From assembly GCA_024741835.1 (NCBI GenBank), contig JAENRP010000063.1, forward strand, positions 140,776-175,551: a stretch of DNA of 34,776 nucleotides, written 5' to 3'. Origin of the DNA: Diplocarpon mali. Taxonomy: Eukaryota; Ascomycota; Leotiomycetes; Helotiales; Drepanopezizaceae. Of this stretch, positions 19,551 through 31,200 are shown piece by piece. A program made the position numbers and the translations under genes. The notes beneath the pieces were generated by a model. That model worked only from the letters and a program-made list of their open reading frames with translations. It ran no database searches and had not been told where the DNA came from. The number at the start of each line of letters is the position of its first letter. Position 1 is the stretch's first letter.

Positions 19551-22053
19551 AGAAAGAGGAAGTGGGAGGTGTCTGGTCTTTCATATGCCTGAAGATATAA
19601 ACTAGAGAACCCTAGGCAACGGATTCCAGAAGACCGGTTGCTGGTCTGGCCATGGATATTGACCTTCGCTGCGAGGCCGATGAGGCTGAGAGCGCACGTC
19701 GAGCCCGTTCGTGTTGGTACCATGCCCAGCTAGAATCGTTAGCAAGCTACCTTACCCTATACCTTAGCATGTTCACAGGCCGACGATAGCAGTCGAAGTC
19801 AAAGCAGGAGACTGATCAACAGACGAAAAAGAGAGGAATGACAGTTGTGATCGTCTAACCATCGAGCGTAATACGATGTTTGGACGTGGATGAGGTCCTT
19901 ATTGGTCACATCCCCGTCCGCGCCGGCATTCGGGAGGCCAGGAGACGACGCACGGGAACTGCGAACTATCAACAGGTGGCATCCGGATGGCACCCAGAGT
20001 CGGATGCTGTGGGAGATGACAGAGGCTCCGGCCGCTGAGCATCGATAGACTTGCAAGTAGCTCCGGAAGGTTGTGCTAGCCAGGTCCCCACGGACACTTG
20101 CGCCATGACTTCGGATGGCTTTGGCTCTGACCGGCGAGGCCTGCGAGGTGGATGCGATACTCAACATCCTGGGTCTGGTAAGTGGAACGTCGAACGTCTT
20201 AGCAAGAAAGCAGTCTGCCGAGCACACCTTGGGGTTTGGGCTGGCTTCGCTTAAAAAGGGGCTGGCAGCGCGAGCCGAGTTCCGAGCTTCTCTTCCGACG
20301 CAATACCTTTTTACCGATTCATGGGAATTCCACCCGCAAGGAAGACTTCTGGAGAACCTCTGACTTCACGCCGAAACAGACCACGCGCTGATAGACGCCG
20401 GAAGACGAGGCAACGTGATCTACCAGATGGTCAAGTCAAGCTTTTTGGCTCGTGCTTAGCATCGGTTGGCAACCAAACATCAGCCACAAAGCTTCGAATC
20501 GTCAACTTGGAAACCCGAGCCACAACAGAGTGCTTTACGTAGCAGCTGCTGCAGGCTTGTTTTCTCTTCGAGCCGACACGACTACTGGTGTTGCGCACAT
20601 CTGTGCTCAATCAGCTGTGGATTGCGCATGCGTGGTTGCGCCACTCTGGAAACAGCAATAGCAATAGCAATAGCAATAGCAATAGCAATAGCAGTAGCAG
20701 TAGCAGTAGCCGTAGCAGTAGCAGTAGCCGTAGCAAAACCTTTTATCATTCCAGTGTCCCTTTACTGGGTCGCCATACCTCGGAGTACAGGTACGTTTGC
20801 GTTAATAAAAGGTCGCTGTCGTCGAGGTCAATATGGTTAGTAGCTAGGAACTCATCGTCTTGCCAATCGAAAAGCTCAAGGCAGGTCAAATGCGGATTAC
20901 TGATCATAAAATACCTACGCCTTGCATAACGTAAGATAAGGCGATTACTACAATTGTGAATATACCTCAATACTAATGCCTCAGAGCGACGCGACTTTTA
21001 CCGCTGTTGCAAAGTAGTCGAAGACAAGAGGACCTATACTCATTGCGACCTGCGGTAAAGCGAGCCAAACTACCTTCCAGGCTGGAATCACCCTACAGCT
21101 AGTTTTAGGTAGGTAGGGCCTACAACCTGACCAGACCGAGCACAAAAGCCGCAATAGGGGCCGGAGCGCCTGATATTGCTTTCCAAAAATGCGGAAACCT
21201 GCAAAACCCGTCTGAATCCGAGCCTGCTTAAGTTGTCATCGCACTTTTATTGGGTTCTTGAGTCAAGCACCGGTGGGCTAAGCTAGGTAGTCCGTATTCG
21301 TGTCCTGGGCATGGTGGACGGTTTCAACCTCAAATCTGCTCCCGCGAAGCTCGTACAGAAGCAGGCAGTCTCCAACAGCCGATGGCCGGAGCCTTGTTAG
21401 CTTGCCTCTCTCGGATTTCATTGACACTCCATGCTCTGCCGAGTTCCCTAACCTATAATCTTAGAGTCTTATCAAGCCGTCTTCTCACTTCAGCATGACG
21501 CTCGGCTCCTTGGAGAAAGCCGCATTTCAACACCGGTCTCTTCTCCCTTGTTGCGAAGAAGCTCATTCGCATCGCGAAACCAAAAATGCGATGCCCGATC
21601 CTCCTACCCATTCCTATACCCAGGTTTTATCATTAGCCGATGCTCAATCCGGGACAGCTGAGCTGTCAATCCAAACGCAAAGTGACTGTCTACCTAGTGC
21701 GACTGCTGCGCGGCCAATTAGGTCCAGCCGGATAGAAATCATCGTCTCGCGGTGTAATCAAGGGTGATCCCCGAGGATAGACGAGGTCACGGCCTTAAGC
21801 CAGGCTTTTGACATCACAACTTAAACTCGCAAGAAACAGCTTTGACTCGGTCCTTCGTAGCCGCAAAACTTCAATAGCATTTCATGGGGAACAAAATATT
21901 GGCGCAAAAAGCTTGAGTGTTTTTTGATATCTGATTCTTCCTATCGTTTACGTCGAGGCCAGTAAGTCACTGACGAAGATCAGCCCTTGAGGCATTTGTC
22001 CACACCCCAACGCCATGCCAAATAGTGCCCATAGCCCCTTCGAATATCCAGAT
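19551..22053. other. Gene-free interval upstream of the secreted-protein gene and downstream of RPS13
   Basis: No frame with recognisable domains or convincing splice structure was found. It contains an AGCAAT hexamer array at 20653-20735 and GGTAGGTAGGG-type motifs near 21107. The right end is the 3' flank of RPS13. A short frame at 21495-21767 (90 codons) has no recognised features. Confidence 0.5.
20653..20735. repeat. AGCAAT/AGCAGT/AGCCGT hexamer microsatellite
   Basis: Six AGCAAT units pass into AGCAGT and AGCCGT variants, about 14 units in total. One frame reads Asn-Ser repeats, but its flanks do not look coding. Confidence 0.85.
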
Positions 22054-22769
22054 CTACGAGACTAGGGTGCTGGCGGTGGCACTCTCATATCTCCAAGTTG
22101 GTGGGAGAACACCAACAGTCTTGTAGTACCGGGAGAGACGGTGGATGCGGGACTCGATCAGAATGAGACGGAACTTCGAGTCCTTATCCTTGCGATTGCG
22201 CTCGAGATGCTTGCGGACGGCGACGGCCTGGCGCTGGTCAACAGGAGCTTATCATAACATTCCAATGAGCCACTCACCTTCTTGATCAACATGTACAAGT
22301 CCTCGGGGATCTCTGGGGCGAGGCCTGTGGTTTTCTGTCAGCCAATGGTTAGGCAGAGGCAGTATTGTTCAAGGGAATTCACTCCGTCAGTCAGAGACCA
22401 AGCGGAGGCAGTTCTATTTTGCGTTTCGTTTATGGAGACGTGAATCTTCAATTTAGGTATCGACTTGTGGAAACAGTACCGTTTGATTTCAAGATTCGGA
22501 GAATCTTGTTACCTAAATGAATGTTAGCACCAACGCCTCTGCACTTGCTAGCCGTATGGAACCATACCCGTCACAACCTTGACCTGCGCGATACCGTGTG
22601 AATCTCTCAGAACGACACCAATTTGCGATGGAGTCGCTCCCTTCTTTGCAAGCTTGCAGATTTGGTCGACAACCTGCTCGGGGCTGGTCTTCAACCATGA
22701 GGGAGGAGTGCGCGAGTACGGGATGGCAGAGGCCGATATACCCTTTCCGTTAGAGTGAAGACGACCCAT
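22054..22769 (-). CDS. RPS13: 40S ribosomal protein S13 (uS15)
   Basis: Four exons on the minus strand (22568-22769, 22480-22512, 22278-22324, 22054-22227) join in frame to 151 residues, exactly the family length. Exon 1 runs from [20 protein letters not shown] to QVKVVT. Exon 2 supplies [11 protein letters not shown], exon 3 [16 protein letters not shown], and exon 4 [19 protein letters not shown] through [16 protein letters not shown]. uS15 binds 18S rRNA in the small-subunit platform. The 155-nt intron 22325-22479 was scanned by eye for C/D snoRNA boxes and none was convincing. The acceptor of the last intron has two AGs 6 nt apart (CAGCGCCAG). The downstream one gives the standard protein; the upstream one would insert Arg-Gln. 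Three introns in a very short gene are usual for fungal ribosomal protein genes. Confidence 0.96.
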
Positions 22770-23393
22770 GTTGGCGGTTGTTGAGTAATTGTCGATTTGG
22801 TGATGGTGATGGAGATTTTAAAACAACTAGTGGGCGAATTGTGTGCCTATTGTCTGTGGGAAATGGGATCGCTTATTTAGTGCCACTTAACCCGGATTAA
22901 TTATCGGCCCGTAGGCTTGGAGGATTAAATTCCACTCGACCTCTAGCCTTCTCGTTGCTCTACGACACATCTACAACGCCTTACAAAGATACCCAATTGT
23001 GCAGTCTTGAACGGCCGAGATACTGCTAATGTGTCCTTCTATCTATCGAACCTGTGTCGTCAGCTTGGTCCACTCGGGCTACATTTCCGCCATGTCATGC
23101 TTGAAGAGCAATTGTGTGAGTACGATCTCCGTTTTAGCTCTGTGGCATTTGATCGAGGACACAGCATGATGATACCTTTTGCTATCTGGCACCTCTGTAA
23201 GTTACTGATCATTCATCATCGGCCAGTCTTTCTAACAACCAAACAGTGACTTAGGAAATCCTGCGGGATTGACAATGATCTAACTTGACTTCTGACACGC
23301 TTCTCGATCACCATGCTCCCCAGCTGTCCATTTCATTGCGGAACAACTGCTAATATATACCAAGTGTCGCCACTTCGCGAGCCAACGCATTTA
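22770..23393. other. RPS13 promoter region and flanking non-coding sequence
   Basis: The first 200 bp should hold the RPS13 promoter. Further right, an intron-like signal set (GTAAGT at about 23194, TCTAAC branch, AAACAG at about 23247) appears on the plus strand, but the frames beside it are short and not recognised. Confidence 0.4.
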
Positions 23394-23993
23394 TGCGGTG
23401 GAGACATTGAAGTTTGGATCATGTATGGGTTGGAGGATGCGCACTCATTCAGAATTTAAGCAATACATCATAAATTGGCTACATCGTGTTCAGCAAACAT
23501 TTCTGAGTGCTTCCGTGACACATGATTGCCTCGACACCTTCAAGTTGAGGACCACGCCGATCATAAGGGACCCCTTCAAGCAACGAAGAACGGTTGTCTA
23601 TTTAGAAAGGTCGGATTTCCATCTCTCGATAGGGTCCAGGACTTTGTCATTGGAATGGTGTATGAAGACGACGTTTTTTCCTGTTCACTTACCGGCTTCA
23701 TATCAAACAATTAAGATAGCGTTGGCAAGCACGTGGAAAACTTTTACGACTACCAAAAAGAACATTGGGATACCGTGATTCTTCTGAAATCAAGGAGCCA
23801 GATCCAATACATTCATTAGTTGTTTATGTCAGCAAATTCAGTGCTTTTCGAGACGAATCCTTATATTTGCCAAATGACCAACAAGTAAAAGTACATGGAG
23901 GTGTTCCCGGGCCTAATCGAGAGGACCAGATATGGGCTACGGATGGTGTAGCCTCCAGGTGCCTGGTCGGGTATCGTTTCGGAAGAGCTATAA
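23394..23993 (+). pseudogene. Possible decayed coding fragment
   Basis: One plus-strand frame reads like protein over about 400 bp but is cut by stops. Legible pieces are GDIEVWIMYGLEDAHSF, then VGFPSLDRVQDFVIGMVYED, then FSCSLTGFISNN, a stop, and VENFYDYQKEHWDTVILLKS. Two of the stops are TAA where CAA would fit, compatible with C-to-T repeat-induced mutation or plain decay. An overlapping 126-codon open frame at 23398-23778 looks less protein-like. I do not recognise the family. The fragment lies immediately downstream of the U2AF65 stop codon. Confidence 0.3.
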
Positions 23994-25988
23994 TTACCAA
24001 GCAGAAACCTCAAAGTTTTCCTACCAAATGTAAGTATCGGGAAAGTAGGATAGGAAGCAAGAATTTATACCTCTGAGAAATAGGTCACGACAACCGTGCG
24101 GTCGGCAAACTTCCTGCCTGCCAGGGCGCGCATTGCTTTGCCAGCAGAAGCGGCATTGTCAAACTTGACAAAGATCTTACCAACTCCGGTTGACTGTCTG
24201 CTTCCACCAGTGGGCCTCGGAACCTTCATGCCAAGGACTCTGCCATATTTCTCGCACTCTTCCTTCACGTCCTCGCATATTTCTGGTGATAAGGTCAGTA
24301 GAGAAACCAAATGAGGCAGTCAATATACGTGCCCTCGTAATCTTCATTGTCGATAAGTTCCTCGGGTGTGACCATGTTGAGCAATTGCAAGACACGGCCT
24401 TCGTCTAGACCTTCAGAAGTCGTACCGGCAAGCATGGACATCGCATTCACGCTCATTTCCAGGCCGGAGACTTGAGTGTGTCCAATGCTCGCGCGTTGAA
24501 CCTTCAGATGCTTGTCACCGAGCTCCATACCATTGAGACCTTCAACAGCAATGTCTGTTGCAGCTGGATCAACATATTCACAGAAAGCAATTCCCTGACA
24601 TCAGATTAGCCGCCAGCCACCGGATCAAATGCCAAAAATACCTACCCGAGATTCATCAGTGCCGTTGTCCTTCACTAGGACAAAGGCTTTCAGTTCTCCA
24701 AATGAAACCAGGAGCTCAGTGACCTGCTCATCTGTAAGGTAAAGAGGGATATTAGAGATGCTGATCTTGTTCTGAGTGTCCACAACCACATTCGAGATCA
24801 CACCAGGCTCGTACGGTGTCTCATCTGTGACTGCCGGAACAATGTAATCTTTTGGTCGACGGACAGAAAGCCCCTTGGTATCGCCGTTGGTAGCGGAACC
24901 ATTCATATGCTCGTCCTCCATGGTGATACCATCAAGCGCAAGAGCTACGGTGGCATCCAGTGTCTGCTTAAATTCCAGCAAGGCGAAGGATTTGTCTTTT
25001 GAAAGCTGGGCGGATATGCAAGGATCAGAGCCTTCAATAACGTTCAAGCCGTTTAGCTGTAGATTGAAAAAGTTGACGATGGCTTCCTCGTTGGCCGTTG
25101 GGGGGATATTGTGGACAAGGAGCCGTTTTGCTTGACGAGAATTAGAAGGCTTGAGAGCTGCATTGGTGACTGAGCCACTAGGTTGTGACATGAAAGCTTG
25201 AAGCTTGCTCGGGTCCATGGGTTGTTGTCTAGGAGCTCCTGGAAGTGGGAACATGCCTGAGAGCTTAGCCTGCTCAGCCGTAACGTTCTCATAACCAGGC
25301 GGCTTGATGTCCCATTGAGTCAACCGCCTCTTACGCTCCAAGATCGGGACAATGTCTGTCAAATCTGGCGTGGGCTCCTTCTTCTTGGGCGGAGGCGATG
25401 CACTCTTTTTTCGCTCTCCTCGATCAGGTCCTCCACCAAATGAATCCCGATCCCCTCTGTTCCCACGTCGCCCACCTCCACCGCCTCTTCGCTCATCGAA
25501 CAGATCTCGGTCTCTTCTTGGCGGCCTGTCTTCTTCGTCTCGTCTCGCATCGCGTCTCGAGGAGCCCCTGTCTCTGTCCCATTCTCTCTCCCCACCTGCT
25601 CTCTCCCCAGCTCCCCTCTCGCCACCCCCTCTTCGATCTCTGCCGGAGTATCTGTCCTCGCGCTCTCGCTCTCTATAGTCTCGGCTAGTAGAGTAAGAGT
25701 CTACTTCTCCGTCACGACGAGATGGTCGGGAGTCACGGTGCCCTGGCGAACGAGAACGCCGCCTGTCTCTGTTTCCTCCTCTGTCGCCACGTCGGTCGTC
25801 GCGCGGCTAGACATTGTCAGCACCTGATATTGTAATTGCTTTGCTGAACTCACAGGGTAGTCTCTTGATGACCCATGGCGACCAGAATCTGTTGACGCTT
25901 GGTTGTCAGTACTAGTTCCATCTGATTTAAATACTGTCAGAGACGCTGAGGGAACCATGCCTCTAGATGAGTAGCTGTCGCCGTTCAT
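23994..25988 (-). CDS. Splicing factor U2AF large subunit (U2AF65)
   Basis: Five exons on the minus strand (25854-25988, 24646-25806, 24333-24594, 24071-24282, 23994-24020) give 598 residues. An Arg/Ser/Asp/Gly-rich N-terminus (about residues 30-185) includes RRRSRSPGHRDSRPSRRD. The linker contains IVPILERKRRLTQWD and GMFPLPGAPR. RRM1 is about 270-345 (KRLLVHNIPPTANEEAIVNF), RRM2 about 390-468 (NKISISNIPLYLTDEQVTEL) and the UHM-type RRM3 about 495-598, with the GRKFADRTVVVTYF loop and tail SEENFEVSAW. The last eight codons are a separate exon; without it the frame ends SEV. The protein binds the polypyrimidine tract at 3' splice sites and contacts SF3B1 through the UHM. The intron between exons 3 and 4 appears to use a GC donor. 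Start codon: MNGDSYSSRG; the 5' part of exon 1 is the least certain. Confidence 0.93.
24283..24332 (-). other. GC-AG intron in the U2AF65 gene
   Basis: On the coding strand the exon ends GATTACGAGG and the intron starts GCACGTATAT, ending CTTATCACCAG 50 nt later. Only this donor gives the conserved DNEDYE-EICEDV junction. The nearby GT (GTATAT, 4 nt later) puts the next exon out of frame. If retained, the intron reads through to an in-frame stop at 24295-24297 and removes most of the UHM. Confidence 0.7.
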
Positions 25989-26201
25989 GATAGCAATCGC
26001 GATGCGGTTGCCGACTGGATGTATATGAAGTATAGTGGTTGAAGTTGAGTGCGAAACGAGGCTGCTGATTGAGCCTGCAGTCTTTTTGGGGTCGAGGGAG
26101 CAAGTCTCGCGCAGCCGATTCTGCCAATCCGCGCTAGCTTACCTCCCGGCGTGTTTCCAGAGCCACCAATTTATTGATGAACACCTTAATACTCCGCAAT
26201 A
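25989..26201. promoter_or_regulatory. Bidirectional promoter of U2AF65 and OGG1
   Basis: Only 213 bp separate the two divergent start codons, so both promoters must lie here or overlap. No specific factor site was recognised. Confidence 0.65.
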
Positions 26202-27638
26202 ATGGCGACTGTTCGTGTTTCCGAATGGCGGAAGCTGCCTGTAAGTCTGGCGGAGCTCTGTATCGACACGACTTTGAGATGTGGCCAGTCCTTCAGGTGG
26301 AAAAAGCTTCGGGGCAATGAATGGTAGGCCAATCGCGAGATTAGTTTGACTTCAGGGGCTAAGTGCATCATAGGACTTGCGCTCTCCATGGGCGGATTCT
26401 TTCTCTTAAGCAGGATTCCACACATCTCCATTACCGAACAACATGGCCATGCGTTCCTCGTGACAACGTGACGGGGGATACACCAAGCGAAGATGCTGCA
26501 ACAGAAGAGCTACTCAAACACTACCTAAAGTGAGTGTTCTTCAAGCTTTCATTCCCCTTCGAGTTTGTTCCCCGAGAAATTCCAGCTTATCACTATCCGT
26601 TCTCGGACACACTCCATATGACTTAGAGGAGGAAATACTAACTCCGTTCCACAGTCTCTCGCCTGACCTGACTGCTCTCTACGAGCAATGGTCTTCAGTC
26701 GATGCAAATTTCAAAAAAAGAGCTCCAACATTTACTGGAGTTCGGGTCCTAAAACAGGACGCATGGGAAGCTCTAATCGGATTCATTTGCAGCAGTAACA
26801 ATAATATCGTGCGCATCTCACAAATGGTGAGGTGAACAAAGTCAATGCTAGTTTGGAGCGTCACTAATCAGCAGACGTCTAGATCAATAATCTTTGCCTG
26901 CACTATGGCCCGTTAATAGGTCACATTGATGACCAGCCAATCCATGATTTTCCATCCCCAAACGCTCTCTCAGGACCTGGTGTCGAGTCGAGGCTCAGAG
27001 AGCTAGGCTTCGGCTATCGTGCTGGGTACATTGCCAAGACTGCATTGATAGTTGCAAAGGAGAAGCCAGAATATTGGCTGGAAGGTCTATGCAACACGGA
27101 GCCTTGCGACAACAGTCTTGATCAAAAACCACTACCCGAAGGAGGCCGCGAAGGTTACAGGAAAGCCCACGAGGCATTGCTCGAGCTCCAGGGCGTAGGA
27201 CCAAAAGTAGCCGATTGTGTCTGCTTGATGGGCCTTGGCTGGGGTGAAGCTGTACCTGTCGACACTCATGTTTGGCAAATCGCTCAGCGGGACTATAGGT
27301 TCGGCAAAGGAAAGCACAAGAGCCTCACCAAAGCAACCTACGACGCTGTTGGAGACCACTTCAGGCAACTGTGGGGCAAGGAAGCCGGCTGGGCTCATTC
27401 GGTGCTGTTTGCAGCGGATTTGAAGACATTCTCGGAGAGATTGAAGGCCAAACTTGAGGTCGAAGTCCATGAGGTCAGTCTCAAGAGAGAGGCGGGAACT
27501 TACCAAGAATCAAAGGTTATGGTAAAGCATGAGTATGATGTGGGTGAGGTGAAAGAAGAACCGCTCGATGAGATGGATGAGATCAAGACCGAGAGCTCAA
27601 GAAGCCAAAGAGCCAGAAAGCGGCAGAAGGTGGCTTGA
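26202..27638 (+). CDS. OGG1: 8-oxoguanine DNA glycosylase/AP lyase
   Basis: Four exons (26202-26323, 26374-26529, 26655-26826, 26883-27638) join to 401 residues. The start is MATVRVSEWRKLPVSLAEL. The N-terminal OGG domain includes TLRCGQSFRWKKLRGNEW and HGRILSLKQDSTHLHYRTTW. The HhH-GPD domain includes ALIGFICSSNNNIVRISQM, HYGPLIGHIDDQPIHDFPSP and LGFGYRAGYIAKTA. The hairpin ELQGVGPKVADCVCLMGL carries catalytic Lys258, and AVPVDTHVWQIAQRDY carries Asp277. The 19-residue spacing equals that of human Lys249 and Asp268. The enzyme removes 8-oxoG opposite C in base excision repair. The C-terminus is acidic and lysine-rich and ends RSQRARKRQKVA, a likely nuclear localisation signal. Intron 2 (125 nt) has a clear ACTAAC branch. 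Confidence 0.95.
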
Positions 27639-28207
27639 GCAGTGCGGGAAACCTGGATGAATAACAGTACTTCGCAAGCATAAAATAGCGATGAGGGATG
27701 TCATTCTAGGATTATTAGTCTGACTTCATGGAGAAATGTAGACTGAAAGATGGAATCCACTTCGAAGGCGAGCCCGCTTCTACTTCACATACCATCGTAT
27801 AAACGTATCAACTGGATCCTCCTAGCAAAAACCTGACTTAGTGAGTGGTTTCTTTTTCCTTGTTGAAGGACGCCACTTCAACTGCTAGCTTTTGCTCCAG
27901 GACTTCATTGAATTGAGGTAAACAATGAAGAGGCCTACGAAGAAAACTTTGTAGCTACACTCAAATCGAAATTGGTAAGCGCCACCACAATTCCACTTCC
28001 AAGTAATACAATCGCTCAAAAATAAAGGCCTATGACAACCGTAAATGACTGCAGGGCAACTAGGCCATGAGATGCAACGATCTGATAGTCACGTGATAAA
28101 AGCTGGCTAGCTGGAACTTGCTTAGACTATCTTGCCGGGCTTCAAAATTGCCTGCGTTATCAACGCGTTCCATTCGAAGCAACGTCAAACAACTCCGCCA
28201 CGCCAAC
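27639..28207. other. Intergenic between OGG1 and SF3B1
   Basis: This interval should contain the OGG1 3' UTR and the SF3B1 promoter and leader. No coding sequence is recognised. The open frame leading into SF3B1 from 28118 has only a non-ATG beginning. Confidence 0.55.
28089..28096. promoter_or_regulatory. Palindromic TCACGTGA element upstream of SF3B1
   Basis: The perfect 8-bp palindrome lies 112 bp before the SF3B1 ATG, a position typical of a fungal bHLH/Cbf1-type E-box. Binding is not shown by the sequence. Confidence 0.35.
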
Positions 28208-31200
28208 ATGTCTGACGCCGACTTCGACACGATCAGAAAGCTTCAGGCTGAGCGGAATGCTGCTTCTGCTGGTAAGAAGGGATCAAAGACGTTTGACCCG
28301 TCTAATCAGCGAACTGATGTCTCCACCAAGGCCTCCCTGACGGAAAGCTTCGACACCTCTCTTTACGAACGTGACGGAGGCGATAAGTTCGCAGGGTACA
28401 ATACTTCCATCGCAGTGGCAGATGGAGATGACGAGGATGAAATGGGGGAAGACACTAGCAGGAGGCTGGTGGGCCAGTATACGGCTTCCAGAGACCAGAT
28501 GAACGAATTTTCTCACGGAAATGGAGTCGAAGAAGAAGACATCCTGTTGGGTCGAGAGAAGAGCGCACGAATTGCCGATCGCGAGACGGACTATCAAAAG
28601 AAACGATTCAGCCGAGCTCTCACCCCGACCAGGGCCGACCCGTTCGCAGCAGACAGAGAGGCCGGGGCTACGGAGGATGGCGAAAGTTATCGTGAGATCA
28701 TGGCGCGGAGGGACTTGGAGAGAGAAGAAGAACGGGTTCAGCGAGCAATTGAAGAAAAGGCGGCTAATGGAGAGGGTGTTCATCACGAGGCTACGCTGAC
28801 CAAAAACGACAGTGGCTCTCCGAGCGACAAGGAAAATAAAGATTCGAGCTCTACGGAGGTTGTCGGTTCTGGACGTAAGAGAAAACAACGATGGGATGTT
28901 GCTTCAGATTCTACGGGCGCCGCTAGTCAACCCGTGGAGACAAAGGTCAAGCGCTCAAGATGGGACCAGACACCAAGTATTGGAGGCTCCGGGGTGGAGG
29001 AGACCCCAAAACGGAGGAGTAGGTGGGACCAAGCACCAGCAGCAACACCTATTGGGAATCAAGGGCTAGCCACTCCTATGCATCCGTCGCAGGTGGGCGG
29101 TCCTGTCATGCCAAGTGCCTTTGGGACCGACATATCCATGCGAAATGCCTGGCTATCAGACGAGGAGCTCGATCTAATGCTCCCAAGCGAAGGATATAAG
29201 ATACTTGAGCCGCCGCCTGGTTACGCTCCGATTCGAACTGCAGCCCAGAAGCTCATGGCAACCCCCGCACCTGCCAGCGGCTCGAGCGGCTTCGGAGGAT
29301 TCATGATGCAAGATCCAGACAGCGTAAGAACTGGTGGGAAGCAGCTTCCGAACGAGATCCCCGGAGTGGGAGACCTTCAGTTTTTCAAAGCCGAGGACAT
29401 GGCTTATTTCGGGAAACTCACTGATGGAAGTGACGAAAACACCATGAGCGTGGAGGAGTTAAAGGAACGAAAGATCATGAGACTGCTCTTGAAGGTCAAG
29501 AATGGTACTCCGCCGATGCGTAAAACAGCACTCCGTCAGCTCACTGACAACGCACGCCAATTTGGCGCCGGGCCCCTCTTCAACCAAATCCTCCCGCTCC
29601 TCATGGAGAAAACCCTGGAGGACCAGGAGAGGCATCTTCTCGTTAAAGTCATCGACCGAGTGCTCTACAAGCTTGAAGATCTTGTTCGACCCTTTGTACA
29701 CAAGATCCTGGTCGTTATTGAGCCTCTGCTGATTGACCAAGATTACTATGCCCGTGTGGAAGGACGGGAGATCATTTCCAACCTCAGCAAGGCGGCAGGA
29801 CTTGCACACATGATTAGTACCATGCGCCCAGATATTGACCACGTTGACGAATATGTCCGAAATACCACTGCTCGAGCATTTGCTGTTGTCGCTTCCGCGC
29901 TTGGCATACCTGCTCTGCTCCCGTTCTTGAGGGCCGTGTGCCGAAGTAAGAAGTCGTGGCAGGCAAGACACACTGGGGTGAAGATTGTTCAGCAGATTCC
30001 GATCTTGATGGGCTGTGCAGTGCTTCCTCACTTGAAGGGGCTTGTTGAGTGTATTGGTGGATGTCTCAACGACGACCAGACCAAGGTCCGAACTGTGACC
30101 AGTCTGGCTATCGCTGCGCTGGCTGAAGCAGCCAGCCCTTATGGTATTGAGAGTTTTGAAGATATTTTGCACCCTCTATGGACAGGAGCTCGGTAAGCCG
30201 CCCCTCCTCCTTTTCCTATGTGCTTCCTCACGGATAGCATTCAGCCACCTCGCCCCACCGCTTCAATTTGGCAGGTATGCCCTGTGCCTCTCACCGGTGC
30301 TGACAACAATGTAGGAGACAACGAGGTAGAGGGCTTGCAGGTTTTCTCAAAGCAGTTGGTTATATCATTCCACTGATGGATGAGGAGTTCGCAAACTACT
30401 ACACCGGGCAGATTCTCGAGATTTTGCTCAGAGAGTTCTCGTCGCCCGACGAAGAGATGAAAAAAGTCGTTCTCAAGGTCGTTTCTCAGTGTGCCAGCAC
30501 GGACGGTGTGACCTCTGGCTACCTGAAGGACAATCTCCTGGACGAATTCTTCAAGTGCTTCTGGGTGCGCCGAATGGCTCTAGATAAGCGCAACTATCGT
30601 CAAGTCGTGGAGACTACGGTTGATCTCGGTCAGAAAGTTGGCGTTAGCGAGATTGTGGATAGGATTGTGAACAACCTCAAGGATGAGAGCGAGGCGTATC
30701 GAAAGATGACCGTGGAGACTATTGAGAAGGTCATTGCAAGCTTAGGGGCCGCTGATATCGGAGAACGATTGGAGGAACGACTCATCGATGGTATCCTGCA
30801 TTCGTTCCAGGAGCAGAGCGTGGAGGACATTGTGATGCTGAACGGTTTCGGTACCGTTGTCAATGCTCTGGGAACACGGTGCAAGCCCTACCTGCCACAG
30901 ATTGTCAGTACCATCTTGTGGCGTCTCAACAACAAATCTGCCACCGTTCGACAGCAAGCCGCAGATTTGATCTCGCGAGTGGCGATGGTCATGAAGCAAT
31001 GCGGCGAAGATGCTCTGATGGCCAAGCTCGGTGTTGTTCTCTACGAGTATCTTGGAGAAGAGTATCCTGAGGTGCTGGGGTCAATTCTTGGTGCGCTACG
31101 ATCCATCGTCTCGGTTGTTGGTATCAACCAGATGCAACCTCCGATCAAGGATCTCCTCCCTCGCCTCACGCCCATTCTCCGAAACAGACATGAAAAGTGC

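Noticed and set aside
19349..19723. Lys/Val-rich and Phe/Thr-rich frames
   Set aside because: They are direct translations of the 12-bp GAAGGTGAAGAC array on the two strands.
22325..22479. snoRNA in the long RPS13 intron
   Set aside because: D-box-like CTGA is present, but no RTGATGA C box or terminal stem was seen.
29459..30172. Antisense gene inside SF3B1 (also 31219-31986)
   Set aside because: These frames mirror the strongly biased codon use of the conserved SF3B1 HEAT repeats and have no recognisable features.
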